Below, one piece after another: positions 23,484 through 39,300 of a DNA stretch of 64,000 bases. Below the pieces are notes generated by a model that ran no database searches, was not told the DNA's origin, and saw only the letters and a program-made list of their open reading frames with translations. The DNA lies in assembly GCA_964019695.1 (NCBI GenBank), contig OZ026528.1, positions 51,609,995 through 51,673,994 on the forward strand. The letters are read 5' to 3'. This stretch comes from Loripinus fragilis. Its lineage: Eukaryota; Mollusca; Bivalvia; Lucinida; Lucinidae. Every line of letters starts with the position of its first letter. Position 1 is the stretch's first letter. A program made the translations under genes and the position numbers.

Positions 23484-26400
23484 AACTTTGACCATTTTTT
23501 TCACCATGATGGCATATATTTTTTTAGTCATAATTATATATGTTTTGCTCCCTTATGTCTGTATTTATGTAATTTAGTGGTTTAGAGTCTTTTGCATCAC
23601 TAGAAAGATGATGTGATTTTGCCAAATTCTGGTGTGGCAAAAAAAAACTGGTGGCTGTTTATACCTGACCATGACCGTCGCGACGACGTAGTTTTGTCTT
23701 CATAAGTCTGCAGGGATAGTTGCATGCTTGTATATGTACTCTACCAGACCATGACCGTCGCTACGACGTAGTTTTGTCTTCATAAGTCTGCTGGGATACT
23801 TGCATGCTTGTACATGTACTCTACCAGACCGTCGCTACGACGTTATTTTGTCTACATAAGTCTGATGGGATAGTTGCATGCTTGTACTATACCAGACCAT
23901 GACCGTCGCTACGACGTTGTTTTGTCTTCTTAAGTCTGATGGGATAGTTGCATGCTTGTATTCTACCAGACCATGACAGTCGCTACGACGTTGTTTTGTC
24001 TTCATAAGTCTGCTGGGATAGTTGCATGCTTGTACTCTACATGACCATGACCGTCGCTGCGACGTTGTTTTGTCTTCATAAGTCTGCTGGGATAGTTGCA
24101 TGCTTGTACTCTACCAGACCATGACCGTCGCTACGACGTTGTTTTGTCTTCATAAGTCTGCTGGGATGGTTGCATGCTTGTACTCTACCAGACCATGACC
24201 GTCGCCGCGACGTTGTTTTGTCTTCATAAGTCTGCTGGGAAAGTTGCATGCTTGTATTCTACCAGTCCATGACCGTCGCTACGACGTTGTTTTGTCTTCA
24301 TAAGTCTGCTGGGATAGTTGCATGCTTGTACTGTACCTGACCATGACCGTCGCTACGACGTTATTTTGTCTTCATAAGTCAGCTGGGATAATTGCATGCT
24401 TGTATTCTACCAGACAATGACCGTTGCTACGACGTTGTTTTGTCTTCAAAGGTCCACTGGGATAGTAGCATGCTTGTATTCTACCAGACCATGACCGTCG
24501 CTACGATGTTGTTTTGTCTTCATAAGTCCCCTGGGATAGTTGCATGCTTGTACTATACCAGACCTTGACCGTCGCTATGACGTTGTTTTGTCTTCATAAG
24601 TCCGCTGGGATAGTTGCATGCTTGTACTTTACCAGACCTTGACCGTCGCTATGACGTTGTTTTGTCTTCATAAGTCTGCTGTGATAGTTGCATGCTTGTA
24701 CATGTACTCTACCAGACCATGACCGTCGCTATGACGTTATTTCGTCTTCATAAGTCTGTTGGGATAGTTGCATGCTTGTACTATAACGAGACCATGACCG
24801 TCGCTATGACGTTGTTATGTCTTCATAAGTCTGCTGAGATAGTTGTATGCTTGTACTATACCAGACCATGACCGTCGCTACGACGTTGTTTTGTCTTCAT
24901 AAGTCTGCTGGGATAGTTGCATGCTTGTACTATACCGAGACCATGACCGTCGCTACGACGTTATTTTGTCTTCAGAAGTCTGCTGGGATAGTTGCATGCT
25001 TGTACTATAACGAGACCATGACAGTCGCTACGACGTTGTTTTGTCTTCATTCGTCTGCTGGGATAGTTGCATGCTTGTACTATACCGAGACCATGACCGT
25101 CCCTACGACGTTGTTTTGTCTTCATAAGTCTGCTAGGATAGTTGCATGCTTGTTCTCTACCAGACAATGACCGTCGCTACGACGTTGTTTTGTCTTCATA
25201 AGTCTGCTGGAATTTGCATTCTTGTACTATACCAGAGCATGACCGTCGCTACGACGTTATTATGTCTTTATAAGTCTGCTGGGATTACTTGTACTCTACC
25301 AGTCTATGACCGTCGCTACGACGTTATTTTGTCTTCCTAAGACTGCAGGGATAGTTGCATGCTTGTACATGTACTATACCGAGACCATGACGTCGCTACG
25401 ACGTTGTTTTGTCTTCATAAATCTGCGTGGATAGTTGCATGCTTGTATATGTACTCTACCAGACCATGACCGTCGCTACGACGTAGTTTTGTCTTCATAA
25501 GTCTGCTGGGATACTTGCATGCTTGTACATGTACTCTACCAGTCCATGACCGTCGCTACGACGTTTTATTGTCTTCTTAGGTCTGATGGGATAGTTGCAT
25601 GCTTGTACTCTACCAGACCATGACCGTCGCTACGACGTTTTTCGTCATCATTAGTCTGCTAGGATAATTGCATGCTTGTACTCTACCAGACCATGACCGT
25701 CGCTACGACGTTGTTTTTTTCTTCATAAGTCTGCTGGGATAGTTGCATTCTTGTACTCTACCAGACCATGACCGTCGCAACGACGTTGTTTTTTCTTCAT
25801 AATCCTGCTGGGATAGTTGCATGCTTGTACATTTCCAGACCATGACCTTTGCTATGACGTTATTTCGTCTTCATAAGTCTGCTAGGATAGTTGCATGCTT
25901 GTACTCTACCAGACCTTGACCGTCGCTACAACGTTGTTTTTTCTTTATAAGTCTGCTGGTATAGTTGCATGCTTGTACTCTACCAGACCATGACCGTCGC
26001 TACGACGTTGTTTTGTCTTCATAAGTCCGCTGGGAAAGTTGCATGCTTGTATTCTACCAGACCATGACCGTCGCTACGACGTTGTTTTGTCTTCATAAGT
26101 CTGCTGGGATAGTTGCATGCTTTTACTCTACCAGACCATGAGCGTCGCGACGACGTTGTTTTGTCTTCATAAGTCTGCTGGGATAGTTGCATGCTTGTAC
26201 TCTACCAGACCATGAATGTCACTATGTCGTTGTTTTGTCTTCATAAGTCTGCTGTGATAGTTGTGTGCTAGTACTATACCGAGACCATGACCGTCGCTAC
26301 GACGTTGTTTTGTCTTCATAAGTCTGCTGGGATAGTCGCATGCTTGTACTCTACCAGACCTTGACCGTCGCTATGACGTTGTTTTGTCTTCATAAATCTG

Positions 26401-27289
26401 CTGGGATAGTTGCATGCTTGTATTCTACCAGACCATGACCGTCGATACGACGTTGTTTTGTCTTCATAAGTCTGCTGGGATACTTGCATGCTTGTACTAT
26501 ACCAGACCATGACCGTCGCTATGACGTAACTTCGTCTTCATAAGTCTGCTGGGATAGTTGCGTGCTTGTACTCTACCAGACCATGACCGTCGCTACGACG
26601 TTGTTTTGTCTTCATAAGTCCGCTGGGAAAATTGCATGCTTGTATTCTACAAGACCATGACCGTCGCTAGGACGTTATTTTGTCTTCATAAGTCTGCTGG
26701 GATAGTTGCATGCTTGTACTCTACCAGACCATGACAGTCGCTACGACGTTATTTTGTCTTCATAAGTCTGCTGGGATAGTTGCATGCTTGTACCCTACCA
26801 GACCATGACCGTCGCTACGACGTTATTTTGTCTTTATAAGTCTGCAGGGATAGTTGCATGCTTGTACTCTACCAGACCATGATCGTCGCTACGACGTTGT
26901 TTTGTCTTCATAAGTCTGCTAGGATAGTTGCATGCTTGTACTCTACCAGACCATGACCGTCGCTATGACGTTATTTCGTCTTCATAAGTCTGCTAGGATA
27001 GTTGCATGCTTGTACCCTACCAGATCATGACCGTCGCTACGACGTTATTTTGTCTTTATAAGTCTGCAGGGATAGTTGCATGCTTGTACTATACCAGACC
27101 ATGACCGTCGCTACGACGTTGTTTTGTCTTCATAAGTATGCTGGGATAGTTGCATGCTTGTACTCTACCAGACCATGACCGTCGCTACGACGTTGTTTTG
27201 TCTTCATAAGTATGCTGGGATAGTTGCATGCTTGTACTCTACCAGACCATGACTGTAACTATGACGTTGTTTTGTCTTCATAAGTCTGC

Positions 27290-30200
27290 TTGGATAGTTG
27301 CATGCTTGTACTCTACCAGACAATGACCGTCGCTACGGCGTTGTTTTATCTTCATAAGTCTGCTGGGATAGTTGCATGCTTGTACTCTACCAGACCATGA
27401 CCGTCACTACGACGCTTTTATGTCTTTATAAGTCTTCTGGGATTACTTGTACTCTACCAGACCATGACCGTCGCTACAACGTTGTTTTGACTTTATAAGT
27501 CTGCTGGGATAGTTGCATGCTTGTACTCTGTCAGACCATGATCGTCGCTACGACGTTGTTTTTTCTTCATAAGTCTGCTGGGATAGTTGCATGCTTGTAT
27601 TCTACCAGACCATGACCGTCGCTACGACGTTGTTTTGTCTTCATAAGTCTGCTGGGATAGTTGCATGCTTGTACTATACCAGACCATGACCGTCGCTACG
27701 ACGTTGTTTTGTCTTCATAAGTCTGCTGTGATAGTTGGATGCTTGTACATGTTCTCTACCAGACCATGACCGTCGCTATGACGTTATTTCGTCTTCATAA
27801 GTCTGCTGTGATAGTTGCATGCTTGTACTATACATAAACCATGACCGTCGCTACGACGTTGTTATGTCTTCATAAGTCTGCTAGGATAGTTGCATGCTTG
27901 TTCTCTACCTGATCATGACCGTCGCTACGACGTTGTTTTGTCTTCATAAGTCTGCTAGGATAGTTGCATGCTTGTACTCTACCAGACCATGACCGTCGCT
28001 ACGACGTTGTCTTGTCTTCATAAGTCTGCTAGGATAGTTGCATGCTTGTTCTCTACCTGATCATGACCGTCGCTACGACGTTGTTTTGTCTTCATAAGTC
28101 TGCTGGGATAGTTGCATGCTTGTACTATACCAGAGCATGACCGTCGCTACGACGTTATTATGTCTTTATAAGTCTGCTGGGATTACTTGTACTCTACTAG
28201 TCCATGACCGTCGCTACGACGTTGTTTTGTCTTCATAAGTCTGCAGGGATAGTTGCATGCTTGTATATGTACTCTACCAGACCATGACCGTCGCTACGAC
28301 GTAGTTTTGTCTTCATAAGTCTGCTGGGATACTTGCATGCTTGTACATGTACTCTACCAGACCGTCGCTACGACGTTATTTTGTCTACATAAGTCTGATG
28401 AGTAAGTTGCATGCTTGTACTATACCAGACCATGACCGTCGCTACGACGTTGATTAGTTTTCTTAAGTCTGATGGGATAGTTGCATGCTTGTACTCTACC
28501 AGACCATGACAGTCGCTACGACGTTGTTTTGTCTTCATAAGTCTGCTGGGATAGTTGCATGCTTGTACTCTACATGACCATGACCGTCGCTGCGACGTTG
28601 TTTTGTCTTCATAAGTCTGCTGGGATAGTTGCATGCTTGTACTCTACCAGACCATGACCGTCGCTACGACGTTGTTTTGTCTTCATAAGTCTGCTGGGAT
28701 GGTTGCATGCTTGTACTCTACCAGACCATGACCGTCGCCGCGACGTTGTTTTGTCTTCATAAGTCTGCTGGGAAAGTTGCATGCTTGTATTCTACCAGTC
28801 CATGACCGTCGCTACGACGTTGTTTTGTCTTCATAAGTCTGCTTGGATAGTTGCATGCTTGTACTCTACCAGACAATGACCGTCGCTACGGCGTTGTTTT
28901 ATCTTCATAAGTCTGCTGGGATAGTTGCATGCTTGTACTCTACCAGACCATGACCGTCACTACGACGCTTTTATGTCTTTATAAGTCTTCTGGGATTACT
29001 TGTACTCTACCAGACCATGACCGTCGCTACAACGTTGTTTTGACTTTATAAGTCTGCTGGGATAGTTGCATGCTTGTACTCTGTCAGACCATGATCGTCG
29101 CTACGACGTTGTTTTTTCTTCATAAGTCTGCTGGGATAGTTGCATGCTTGTATTCTACCAGACCATGACCGTCGCTACGACGTTGTTTTGTCTTCATAAG
29201 TCTGCTGGGATAGTTGCATGCTTGTACTATACCAGACCATGACCGTCGCTACGACGTTGTTTTGTCTTCATAAGTCTGCTGTGATAGTTGGATGCTTGTA
29301 CATGTTCTCTACCAGACCATGACCGTCGCTATGACGTTATTTCGTCTTCATAAGTCTGCTGTGATAGTTGCATGCTTGTACTATACATAAACCATGACCG
29401 TCGCTACGACGTTGTTATGTCTTCATAAGTCTGCTAGGATAGTTGCATGCTTGTTCTCTACCTGATCATGACCGTCGCTACGACGTTGTTTTGTCTTCAT
29501 AAGTCTGCTAGGATAGTTGCATGCTTGTACTCTACCAGACCATGACCGTCGCTACGACGTTGTCTTGTCTTCATAAGTCTGCTAGGATAGTTGCATGCTT
29601 GTTCTCTACCTGATCATGACCGTCGCTACGACGTTGTTTTGTCTTCATAAGTCTGCTGGGATAGTTGCATGCTTGTACTATACCAGAGCATGACCGTCGC
29701 TACGACGTTATTATGTCTTTATAAGTCTGCTGGGATTACTTGTACTCTACTAGTCCATGACCGTCGCTACGACGTTGTTTTGTCTTCATAAGTCTGCAGG
29801 GATAGTTGCATGCTTGTATATGTACTCTACCAGACCATGACCGTCGCTACGACGTAGTTTTGTCTTCATAAGTCTGCTGGGATACTTGCATGCTTGTACA
29901 TGTACTCTACCAGACCGTCGCTACGACGTTATTTTGTCTACATAAGTCTGATGAGTAAGTTGCATGCTTGTACTATACCAGACCATGACCGTCGCTACGA
30001 CGTTGATTAGTTTTCTTAAGTCTGCTGGGATAGTTGCATGCTTGTACTCTACATGACCATGACCGTCGCTGCGACGTTGTTTTGTCTTCATAAGTCTGCT
30101 GGGATAGTTGCATGCTTGTACTCTACCAGACCATGACCGTCGCTACGACGTTGTTTTGTCTTCATAAGTCTGCTGGGATGGTTGCATGCTTGTACTCTAC

Positions 30201-30321
30201 CAGACCATGACCGTCGCCGCGACGTTGTTTTGTCTTCATAAGTCTGCTGGGAAAGTTGCATGCTTGTATTCTACCAGTCCATGACCGTCGCTACGACGTT
30301 GTTTTGTCTTCATAAGTCTGC
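27290..30321 (+). repeat. Tandem 1553-bp segmental duplication inside the satellite (21 monomers)
   Basis: The first copy (27290-28842) and the second (28843-30321) share rare variants in the same order: GCTACGGCG with TTTTATCTTC, GACGCTTTTATG, TCTGTCAGACC, CATGTTCTCTACC, CATAAACCATG, and GATGAGTAAGTTG (offset 1553). From GATTAGTTTTCTTAAG onward the offset falls to 1479, exactly one 74-bp monomer less, so the second copy has lost a single monomer. This is the signature of unequal exchange acting on multi-monomer blocks. Confidence 0.8.
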
Positions 30322-33300
30322 TGGGATAGTTGCATGCTTGTACTATACCTGACCATGACCGTCGCTACGACGTTATTTTGTCTTCATAAGTCAGCTGGGA
30401 TAGTTGCATGCTTGTATTCTACCAGACCATGACCGTCGCTACGATGTTGTTTTGTCTTCATAAGTCCCCTGGGATAGTTGCATGCTTGTACTATACCAGA
30501 CCTTGACCGTCGCTATGACGTTGTTTTGTCTTCATAAGTCCGCTGGGATAGTTGCATGCTTGTACTTTACCAGACCTTGACCGTCGCTATGACGTTGTTT
30601 TGTCTTCATAAGTCTGCTGTGATAGTTGCATGCTTGTACATGTACTCTACCAGACCATGACCGTCGCTATGACGTTATTTCGTCTTCATAAGTCTGTTGG
30701 GATAGTTGCATGCTTGTACTATAACGAGACCATGACCGTCGCTATGACGTTGTTATGTCTTCATAAGTCTGCTGAGATAGTTGTATGCTTGTACTATACC
30801 AGACCATGACCGTCGCTACGACGTTGTTTTGTCTTCATAAGTCTGCTGGGATAGTTGCATGCTTGTTATATACCGAGACCATGACCGTCGCTACGACGTT
30901 ATTTTGTCTTCAGAAGTCTGCTGGGATAGTTGCATGCTTGTACTATAACGAGACCATGACAGTTGCTACGACGTTGTTTTGTCTTCATTCGTCTGCTGGG
31001 ATAGTTGCATGCTTGTACTATACCGAGACCATGACCGTCGCTACGACGTTGTTTTGTCTTCATAAGTCTGCTAGGATAGTTGCATGCTTGTTCTCTACCA
31101 GACCATGACCGTCGCTACGACGTTGTTTTGTCTTCATAAGTCTGCTGGAATTTGCATTCTTGTACTATACCAGAGCATGACCGTCGCTACGACGTTATTA
31201 TGTCTTTATAAGTCTGCTGGGATTACTTGTACTCTACCAGTCTATGACCGTCGCTACGACGTTATTTTGTCTTCATAAGACTGCAGGGATAGTTGCATGC
31301 TTTTACATGTACTATACCGAGACCATGACGTCGCTACGACGTTGTTTTGTCTTCATAAATCTGCGTGGATAGTTGCATGCTTGTATATGTACTCTACCAG
31401 ACCATGACCGTCGCTACGACGTAGTTTTGTCTTCATAAGTCTGCTGGGATACTTGCATGCTTGTACATGTTCTATACCAGTCCATGACCGTCGCTACGAC
31501 GTTTTATTGTCTTCTTAGGCTTGATGGGATAGTTGCATGCTTGTACTCTACCAGACCATGACCGTCGCTACGACGTTTTTCGTCATCATTAGTCTGCTAG
31601 GATAATTGCATGCTTGTACTCTACCAGACCATGACCGTCGCAACGACGTTGTTTTTTCTTCATAATCCTGCTGGGATAGTTGCATGCTTGTACTCTTCCA
31701 GACCATGACCTTTGCTACGACGTTGTTTTGTCTTTATAAGTCTGCTGGGATAGTCGCATGCTTTTACTCTACCAGACCATGAGCGTCGCGACGACGTTGT
31801 TTTGTCTTCATAAGTCTGCTGGGATAGTTGCATGCTTGTACTCTACCAGACCATGAATGTCACTATGTCGTTGTTTTGTCTTCATAAGTCTGCTGTGATA
31901 GTTGTGTGCTAGTACTATACCGAGACCATGACCGTCGCTACGACGTTGTTTTGTCTTCATAAGTCTGCTGGGATAGTCGCATGCTTGTACTCTACCAGAC
32001 CTTGACCGTCGCTATGACGTTGTTTTGTCTTCATAAATCTGCTGGGATAGTTGCATGCTTGTATTCTACCAGACCATGACCGTCGATACGACGTTGTTTT
32101 GTCTTCATAAGTCTGCTGGGATACTTGCATGCTTGTACTATACCAGACCATGACCGTCGCTATGACGTAACTTCGTTTTCATAAGTCTGCTGGGATAGTT
32201 GCATGCTTGTACTCTACCAGACCATGACCGTCGCTACGACGTTGTTTTGTCTTCATAAGTCCGCTGGGAAAATTGCATGCTTGTATTCTACAAGACCATG
32301 ACCGTCGCTAGGACGTTATTTTGTCTTCATAAGTCTGCTGGGATAGTTGCATGCTTGTACTCTACCAGACCATGACAGTCGCTACGACGTTATTTTGTCT
32401 TCATAAGTCTGCTGGAATAGTTGCATGCTTGTACCCTACCAGACCATGACCGTCGCTACGACGTTATTTTGTCTTCATAAGTCTGCAGGGATAGTTGCAT
32501 GCTTGTACCCTACCAGACCATGACCGTCGCTTTGACGTTGTTTTGTCTTCATAAGTCTGCTGGGATAGTTGCATGCTTGTACTCTACCAGACCATGACCG
32601 TCGTTATGACGTTGTTTCGTCTTCATAAGTCTGCTGGGATAGTTGCAAGCTTGTACTCTACCAGACCTTGACCGTCGCTACGACGTTATTTTATCTTTAT
32701 AAGTCTGCAGGGATAGTTGCAAGCTTGTACTCTACCAGACCTTGACCGTCGCTACGACGTTATTTCGTCTTCATAAGTCTGCTAGGATAGTTGCATGCTT
32801 GTACCCTACCAGATCATAACCGTCGCTACAACGTTATTTTGTCTTTATAAGTCTGCAGGGATAGTTGCATGCTTGTACTCTACCAGACCATGACCGTCGC
32901 TACAACGTTGTTTTGTCTTCATAAGTCTGCTGGGAAAGTTGCATGCTTGTACTCTACCAGACCATGACCGTCGCTATGACGTTACTTCGTCTTCATAAGT
33001 CTGCTGGAATAGTTTCATGCTTTTACTCTACCAGACCATGAGCGTCGCTACGACGTTGTTTTGTCTTCATAAGTCTGCTGGGATAGTTGCATGCTTGTAC
33101 TCTACCAGACCATGACCGTCGCTACGACGTTGTTTTGTCTTCATAAGTCTGCTGGGATATTTGCATGCTTTTACTCTACCAGACCATGACCGTCGCTACG
33201 ATGTTGTTTTGTCTTCATAAGTCTGCTGGGATAGTTGCATGCTTGTACTCTACCAGACCATGACCGTCGCTGCGACGTTGTTTTGTCTTCATAAGTCCGC

Positions 33301-36300
33301 TGGGAAAGTTGCATGCTTGTATTCTACCAGACCATGACCGTCGCTACGACGTTGTTTTGTCTTCATAAGTCTGCTGGGATAGTTGCATGCTTGACTATAC
33401 CAGACCATGACCGTCGCTACGACGTTATTTTGTCTTCATAAGTCCGCTGGGATAGTTGCATGCTTGTATTCTACCAGAACATGACCGTCGCTACGACGTT
33501 GTTTTTTTTCTTCATAAGTCTGCTGGAATAGTTGCATTCTTGTACTCTACCAGACCATGACCGTCGCTACGACGTTGTTTTTTCTTCATAAGTCTGCTGG
33601 GATAGTTGCAAGCTTCTACTCTACCAGACCATGACATTTGCTACGTCGTTATTTCGTCTTCATAAGTCTGCTTGGATAGTTGCATGCTTGTACTCTACCA
33701 GACCTTGACCGTCGCTACAACGTTGTTTTTTCTTTATAAGTCTGCTGGTAAAGTTGCATGCTTGTACTCTACAAGACCATGACCGTCGCTACGACGTTAT
33801 TTCGTCTTCATAAGTCTGCTAGGATAGTTGCATGCTTGTACTCTACCAGACCATGACCTTCGCTACGACGTTGTTTTGTCTTCATAAGTCTGCTGGGATA
33901 GTCGCATGCTTGTACTCTACCAAACCTTGACCGTCGCTATGACGTTGTTTTGTATTCATAAGTCTGCTGGGATAGTTGCATGCTTGTATTCTACCAGACC
34001 ATGACCGTCGATACGACGTTGTTTTGTCTTCATAAGTCTGCTGGGATACTTGCATGCTTGTACTATACCAGACCATGACCGTCGCTATGACGTTACTTCG
34101 TCTTCATAAGTCTGCTGGGATAGTTGCATGCTTGTACTCTACCAGACCATGACCGTCGCTACGACGTTGTTTTGTCTTCATAAGTCTGCTGGGATAGTTG
34201 CATGCTTGTACTCTACCAGACCATGACCGTCGCTTCGACGTTGTTTTGTCTTCATAAGTCCGCTGGGAAAGTTGCATGCTTGTATTCTACCAGACCATGA
34301 CCGTCGCTACGACGTTGTTTTGTCTGCATAAGTCTGCTGGGATAGTTGCATGCTTGTACTATACCAGACCATGACCGTCGCTACGACGTTATTTTGTCTT
34401 CATAAGTCCGCTGGGATAGTTGCATGCTTGTATTCTACCAGACAATGACCGTTGCTACGACGTTGTTTTGTCTTCAAAGGTCCGCTCGGATAGTTGCATG
34501 CTTGTATTCTACCAGACCATGACCGTCGCTATGACGTTTTTTTGTCTTCATAAGTCCGCTGGGATAGTTGCATGCTTGTACTTTACCAGGCCATCACCGT
34601 CGCTATGATGTTGTTTTGTCTTCATAAGTCTGATGAGATAGTTGTATGCTTGTACTATACCAGACCATGACCGTCGCTACGACGTTGTTTTGTCTTCATA
34701 AGTCCGCTGGAATAGTTGCATGCTTTTACTCTACCAGACCATCACCGTCGCTACGACGTTGTTTTGTCTTCATAAGTCTGCTGGGATAGTTGCATGCTTG
34801 TACTATACCAGACCATGACCGTCGCTACGATGTTGTTTTGTCTTCATAAGTCTGCTTGGATAGTTGCATGCTTGTACTCTACAAGACCATGACCGTCGCT
34901 ACGACGTTGATTTGTCTTTATAAGTCTGCTGGGATAGTTGCATGCTTGTACTATACCAGACCATGACCGTCGCTACGACGTTATTTTGTCTTCATAAGTC
35001 CTCTGGGATAGTTGCATGCTTGTACTATACCGCGATCATAACCATTGCTACGACGTTGTTTTGTCTTCATAAGTCTGCTGTGATAGTTGCATGCTTGTAC
35101 ATGTACTCTACCAGTCCATGACCGTCGCTACGACGTTGTTTTGTCTCATAAGACTGCAGGGATAGTCGCATGCTTGAACATGTAATATACCGAGACCATG
35201 ACCGTCGCTACGACGTTGTTATGTCTTCATAAGTCTGCTGGGATAGTTGCATGCTTGTACATGTACTCTACCAGACCATGACCGTCGCTTCGACGTTGCT
35301 TTGTCTGCATATGTCTGCTGGGATAGTTGCATGCTTGTATTCTACCAGACCATGACCGTCGCTACGACGTTGTACTTTCTTCATAAGGCTGCTGGGATAG
35401 TTGCATGCTTGTACTCTATCAGACCATGACCGTCGCTACGACGTTATTTTGTCTTCATAAGTCTGCTGGGATAGTTGCATGCTATTACTATACCAGACCA
35501 TGATCGTCGCTACGACGTTGTTTTTTCTTCATAAGTCTGCTGGGATAGTTGCATGCTTGTACTCTACCAGACCAAGACCGTCGCTACGACGTTATTTCGC
35601 CTTCATAAGTCTGCTGGGATGGTTGCATGCTTGTACTCTACCAGACCATGACAGTCGCTACGACGTTATTTTGTCTTCATAAGTCTGCTGGGATGGTTGC
35701 ATGCTTGTACTCTACCAGACCATGACAGTCGCTACGACGTTGTTTTGTCTTAATAAGTCTCCTGGGATGGTTGCATGCTTGTACTCTACCAGACCATGAC
35801 CGTCGCTACGACGTTATTTTGTCTTCATAAGTCTGCTGGGATAGTTGCATGCTTGTACTATACCGAGATCATGACCATTGCTACGACGTTGTTTTTTTCA
35901 TAAGTCTGCTGGGATAGTTGCATGCTTGTACTCTACCAGACCATGACCGTCACTACGACGTTATTTTGTCTTCATAAGTCTGCCGGAATAGTTGCATGCT
36001 TGTACTATACCGAGATCATGACCATTGCTACGACGTTGTTTTTTTCATAAGTCTGCTGGGATAGTTGCATGCTTGTACTATACCAGACCATGACCGTCGC
36101 TACGACGTTATTTTGTCTTCATAAGTCCGCTGGGATAGTTGCATGCTTGTATTCTACCAGACAATGACCGTTGCTACGACGTTGTTTTGTCTTCAAAGGT
36201 CCGCTGGGATTGTTGCATGCTTTTACTCTACCAGACCATGACCGTCGCTGCGACGTTGTTTTGTCTTCATAAGTCCGCTGGGAAAGTTGCATGATTGTAT

Positions 36301-39300
36301 TCTACCAGACCATGACCGTCGCTACGACGTTGTTTTGTCTTCATAAGTCTGCTGGGATAGTTGCATGCTTGACTATACCAGACCATGACCGTCGCTACGA
36401 CGTTATTTTGTCTTCATAAGTCCGCTGGGATAGTTGCATGCTTGTATTCTACCAGACCATGACCGTTGCTACGACGTTGTTTTTTTCTTCATAATCTGCT
36501 GGAATAGTTGCATTCTTGTACTCTACTAGACCATGACCGTCGCTACGACGTTATTTTGTCTTCATAAGTCCGCTGGGATAGTTGCATGCTTGTATTCTAC
36601 CAGACAATGACCGTTGCTACGACGTTGTTTTGTCTTCAAAGGTCTGCTGGGATATTTGCATGCTTTTACTCTACCAGACCATGACCGTCACTACGACGTT
36701 GTTTTGTCTTCATAAGTCTGCTGGGATAGTTGCATGCTTGTACTCTACCAGACCATGACCGTCGCTGCGACGTTGTTTTGTCTTCATAAGTCCGCTGGGA
36801 AAGTTGCATGCTTGTATTCTACCAGACCATGACCGTCGCTACGACGTTGTTTTGTCTTCATAAGTCTGCTGGGATAGTTGCATGCTTGACTATACCAGAC
36901 CATGACCGTCGCTACGACGTTATTTTGTCTTCATAAGTCCGCTGGGATAGTTGCATGCTTGTATTCTACCAGACCATGACCGTCGCTACGACGTTGTTTT
37001 GTCTTCATAAGTATGCTGGGATAGTTGCATGCTTGTACTCTACCAGACCATGACCGTCGCTACGACGTTGTTTTGTCTTCATAAGTATGCTGGGATAGTT
37101 GCATGCTTGTATTCTACCAGACCATGACCGTCGCTACGACGTTGTTTTTTCTTCATAAGTCTGCTGGGATAGTTGCAAGCTTGTACTCTACCAGACCATG
37201 ACATTTGCTACGTCGTTATTTCGTCTTCATAAGTCTGCTAGGATAGTTGCATGCTTGTACTCTACCAGATCTTGACCGTCGCTTCAACGTTGTTTTGTCT
37301 TCATAAGTCTGATGGAATAGTTGCATGCTTGTACTCTACAAGACCATGACCGTCGCTACGACGTTATTTCGTCTTCATAAGTCTGCTAGGATAGTTGCAT
37401 GCTTGTACTCTACCAGACCATGACCTTCGCTACGACGTTGTTTTGTCTTCATAAGTCTGCTGGGATAGTCGCATGCTTGTACTCTACCAGACCTTGACCG
37501 TCGCTATGACGTTGTTTTGTCTTCATAAGTCTGCTGGGATAGTTGCATGCTTGTATTCTACCAGACCATGACCGTCGATACGACGTTGTTTTGTCTTCAT
37601 AAGTCTGCTTGGATAGTTGCATGCTTGTACTCTACAAGACCATGACCGTCGCTACGACGTTGATTTGTCTTTATAAGTCTGCTGGGATAGTTGCATGCTT
37701 GTACTATACCAGACCATGACCGTCGCTACGACGTTATTTCGCCTTCATAAGTCTGCTGGGATAGTTGCATGCTTGTACTTTACCAGACCATGACCGTCGC
37801 TACGACGTTATTTTGTCTTCATAAGTCCTCTGGGATAGTTGCATGCTTGTACTATACCGCGACCATAACCATTGCTACGACGTTGTTTTGTCTTCATAAG
37901 TCTGCTGTGATAGTTGCATGCTTGTACATGTACTCTACCAGTCCATGACCGTCGCTACGACGTTGTTTTGTCTCATAAGACTGCAGGGATAGTCGCATGC
38001 TTGAACAGGTAATATACCGAGACCATGACCGTCGCTACGACGTTGTTATGTCTTCATAAGTCTGCTGGGATAGTTGCATGCTTGTACATGTACTCTACCA
38101 GACCATGACCGTCGCTTCGACATTGCTTTGTCTGCATATGTCTGCTGGGATAGTTGCATGCTTGTACTCTACCAGACCATGACCGTCGCTACGACGTTGT
38201 ACTTTCTTCATAAGGCTGCTGGGATAGTTGCATGCTTGTACTCTATCAGACCATGACCGTCGCTACGACGTTATTTTGTCTTCATAAGACTGCTGGGATA
38301 GTTGCATGCTATTACTATACCAGACCATGATCGTCGCTACGACGTTGTTTTTTCTTCATAAGTCTGCTGGGATAGTTGCATGCTTGTACTCTACCAGACC
38401 AAGACCGTCGCTACGACATTATTTCGCCTTCATAAGTCTGCTAGGATAGTTGCATGCTTGTACTCTACCAGACCATGACCGTCGCTACGACGTTGTACGT
38501 TCTTCATTAGTCTGCTGGAATAGTTGCATGCTTGTACTCTACCAGATCATGACCGTCGCTACGACGTTATTTCGCCTTCATAAGTCTGCTAGGATAGTTG
38601 CATGCTTGTACTCTACCAGACCATGACCGTCGCTACGACGTTATTTTGTCTTCATAAGTCTGCTGGGATAGTTGCATGCTTGTACTATACCGAGATCATG
38701 ACCATTGCTACGACGTTGTTTTTTTCATAAGTCTGCTGGGATAGTTGCATGCTTGTACTATACCGAGATCATGACCATTGCTACGACGTTGTTTTCTTCA
38801 TAAGTCCGCTGGGATAGTTGCATGCTTGTACTCTACCAGACCGTGACCGTCGCTACGACATTATTTCGTCTTCATAAGTCTGCTAGGATGGTTGCATGCT
38901 TGTACTCTACCAGACCATGACCGTCGCTACGACGTTATTTTGTCTTCATAAGTCTGCTAGGATAGTTGCATGCTTGTACTATACCGAGATCATGACCATT
39001 GCTACGACGTTGTTTTTTTCATAAGTCTGCTGGGATAGTTGCATGCTTGTACTATACCAGACCATGACCGTCGCTACGACGTTATTTTGTCTTCATAAGT
39101 CCGCTGGGATAGTTGCATGCTTGTATTCTACCAGACAATGACCGTTGCTACGACGTTGTTTTGTCTTCAAAGGTCCGCTGGAATTGTTGCATGCTTTTAC
39201 TCTACCAGACCATGACCGTCGCTACGACGTTGTTTTGTCTTCATAAGTCTGCTGCGATAGTTGCATGCTTGTACTCTACCAGACCATGACCGTCGCTGCG

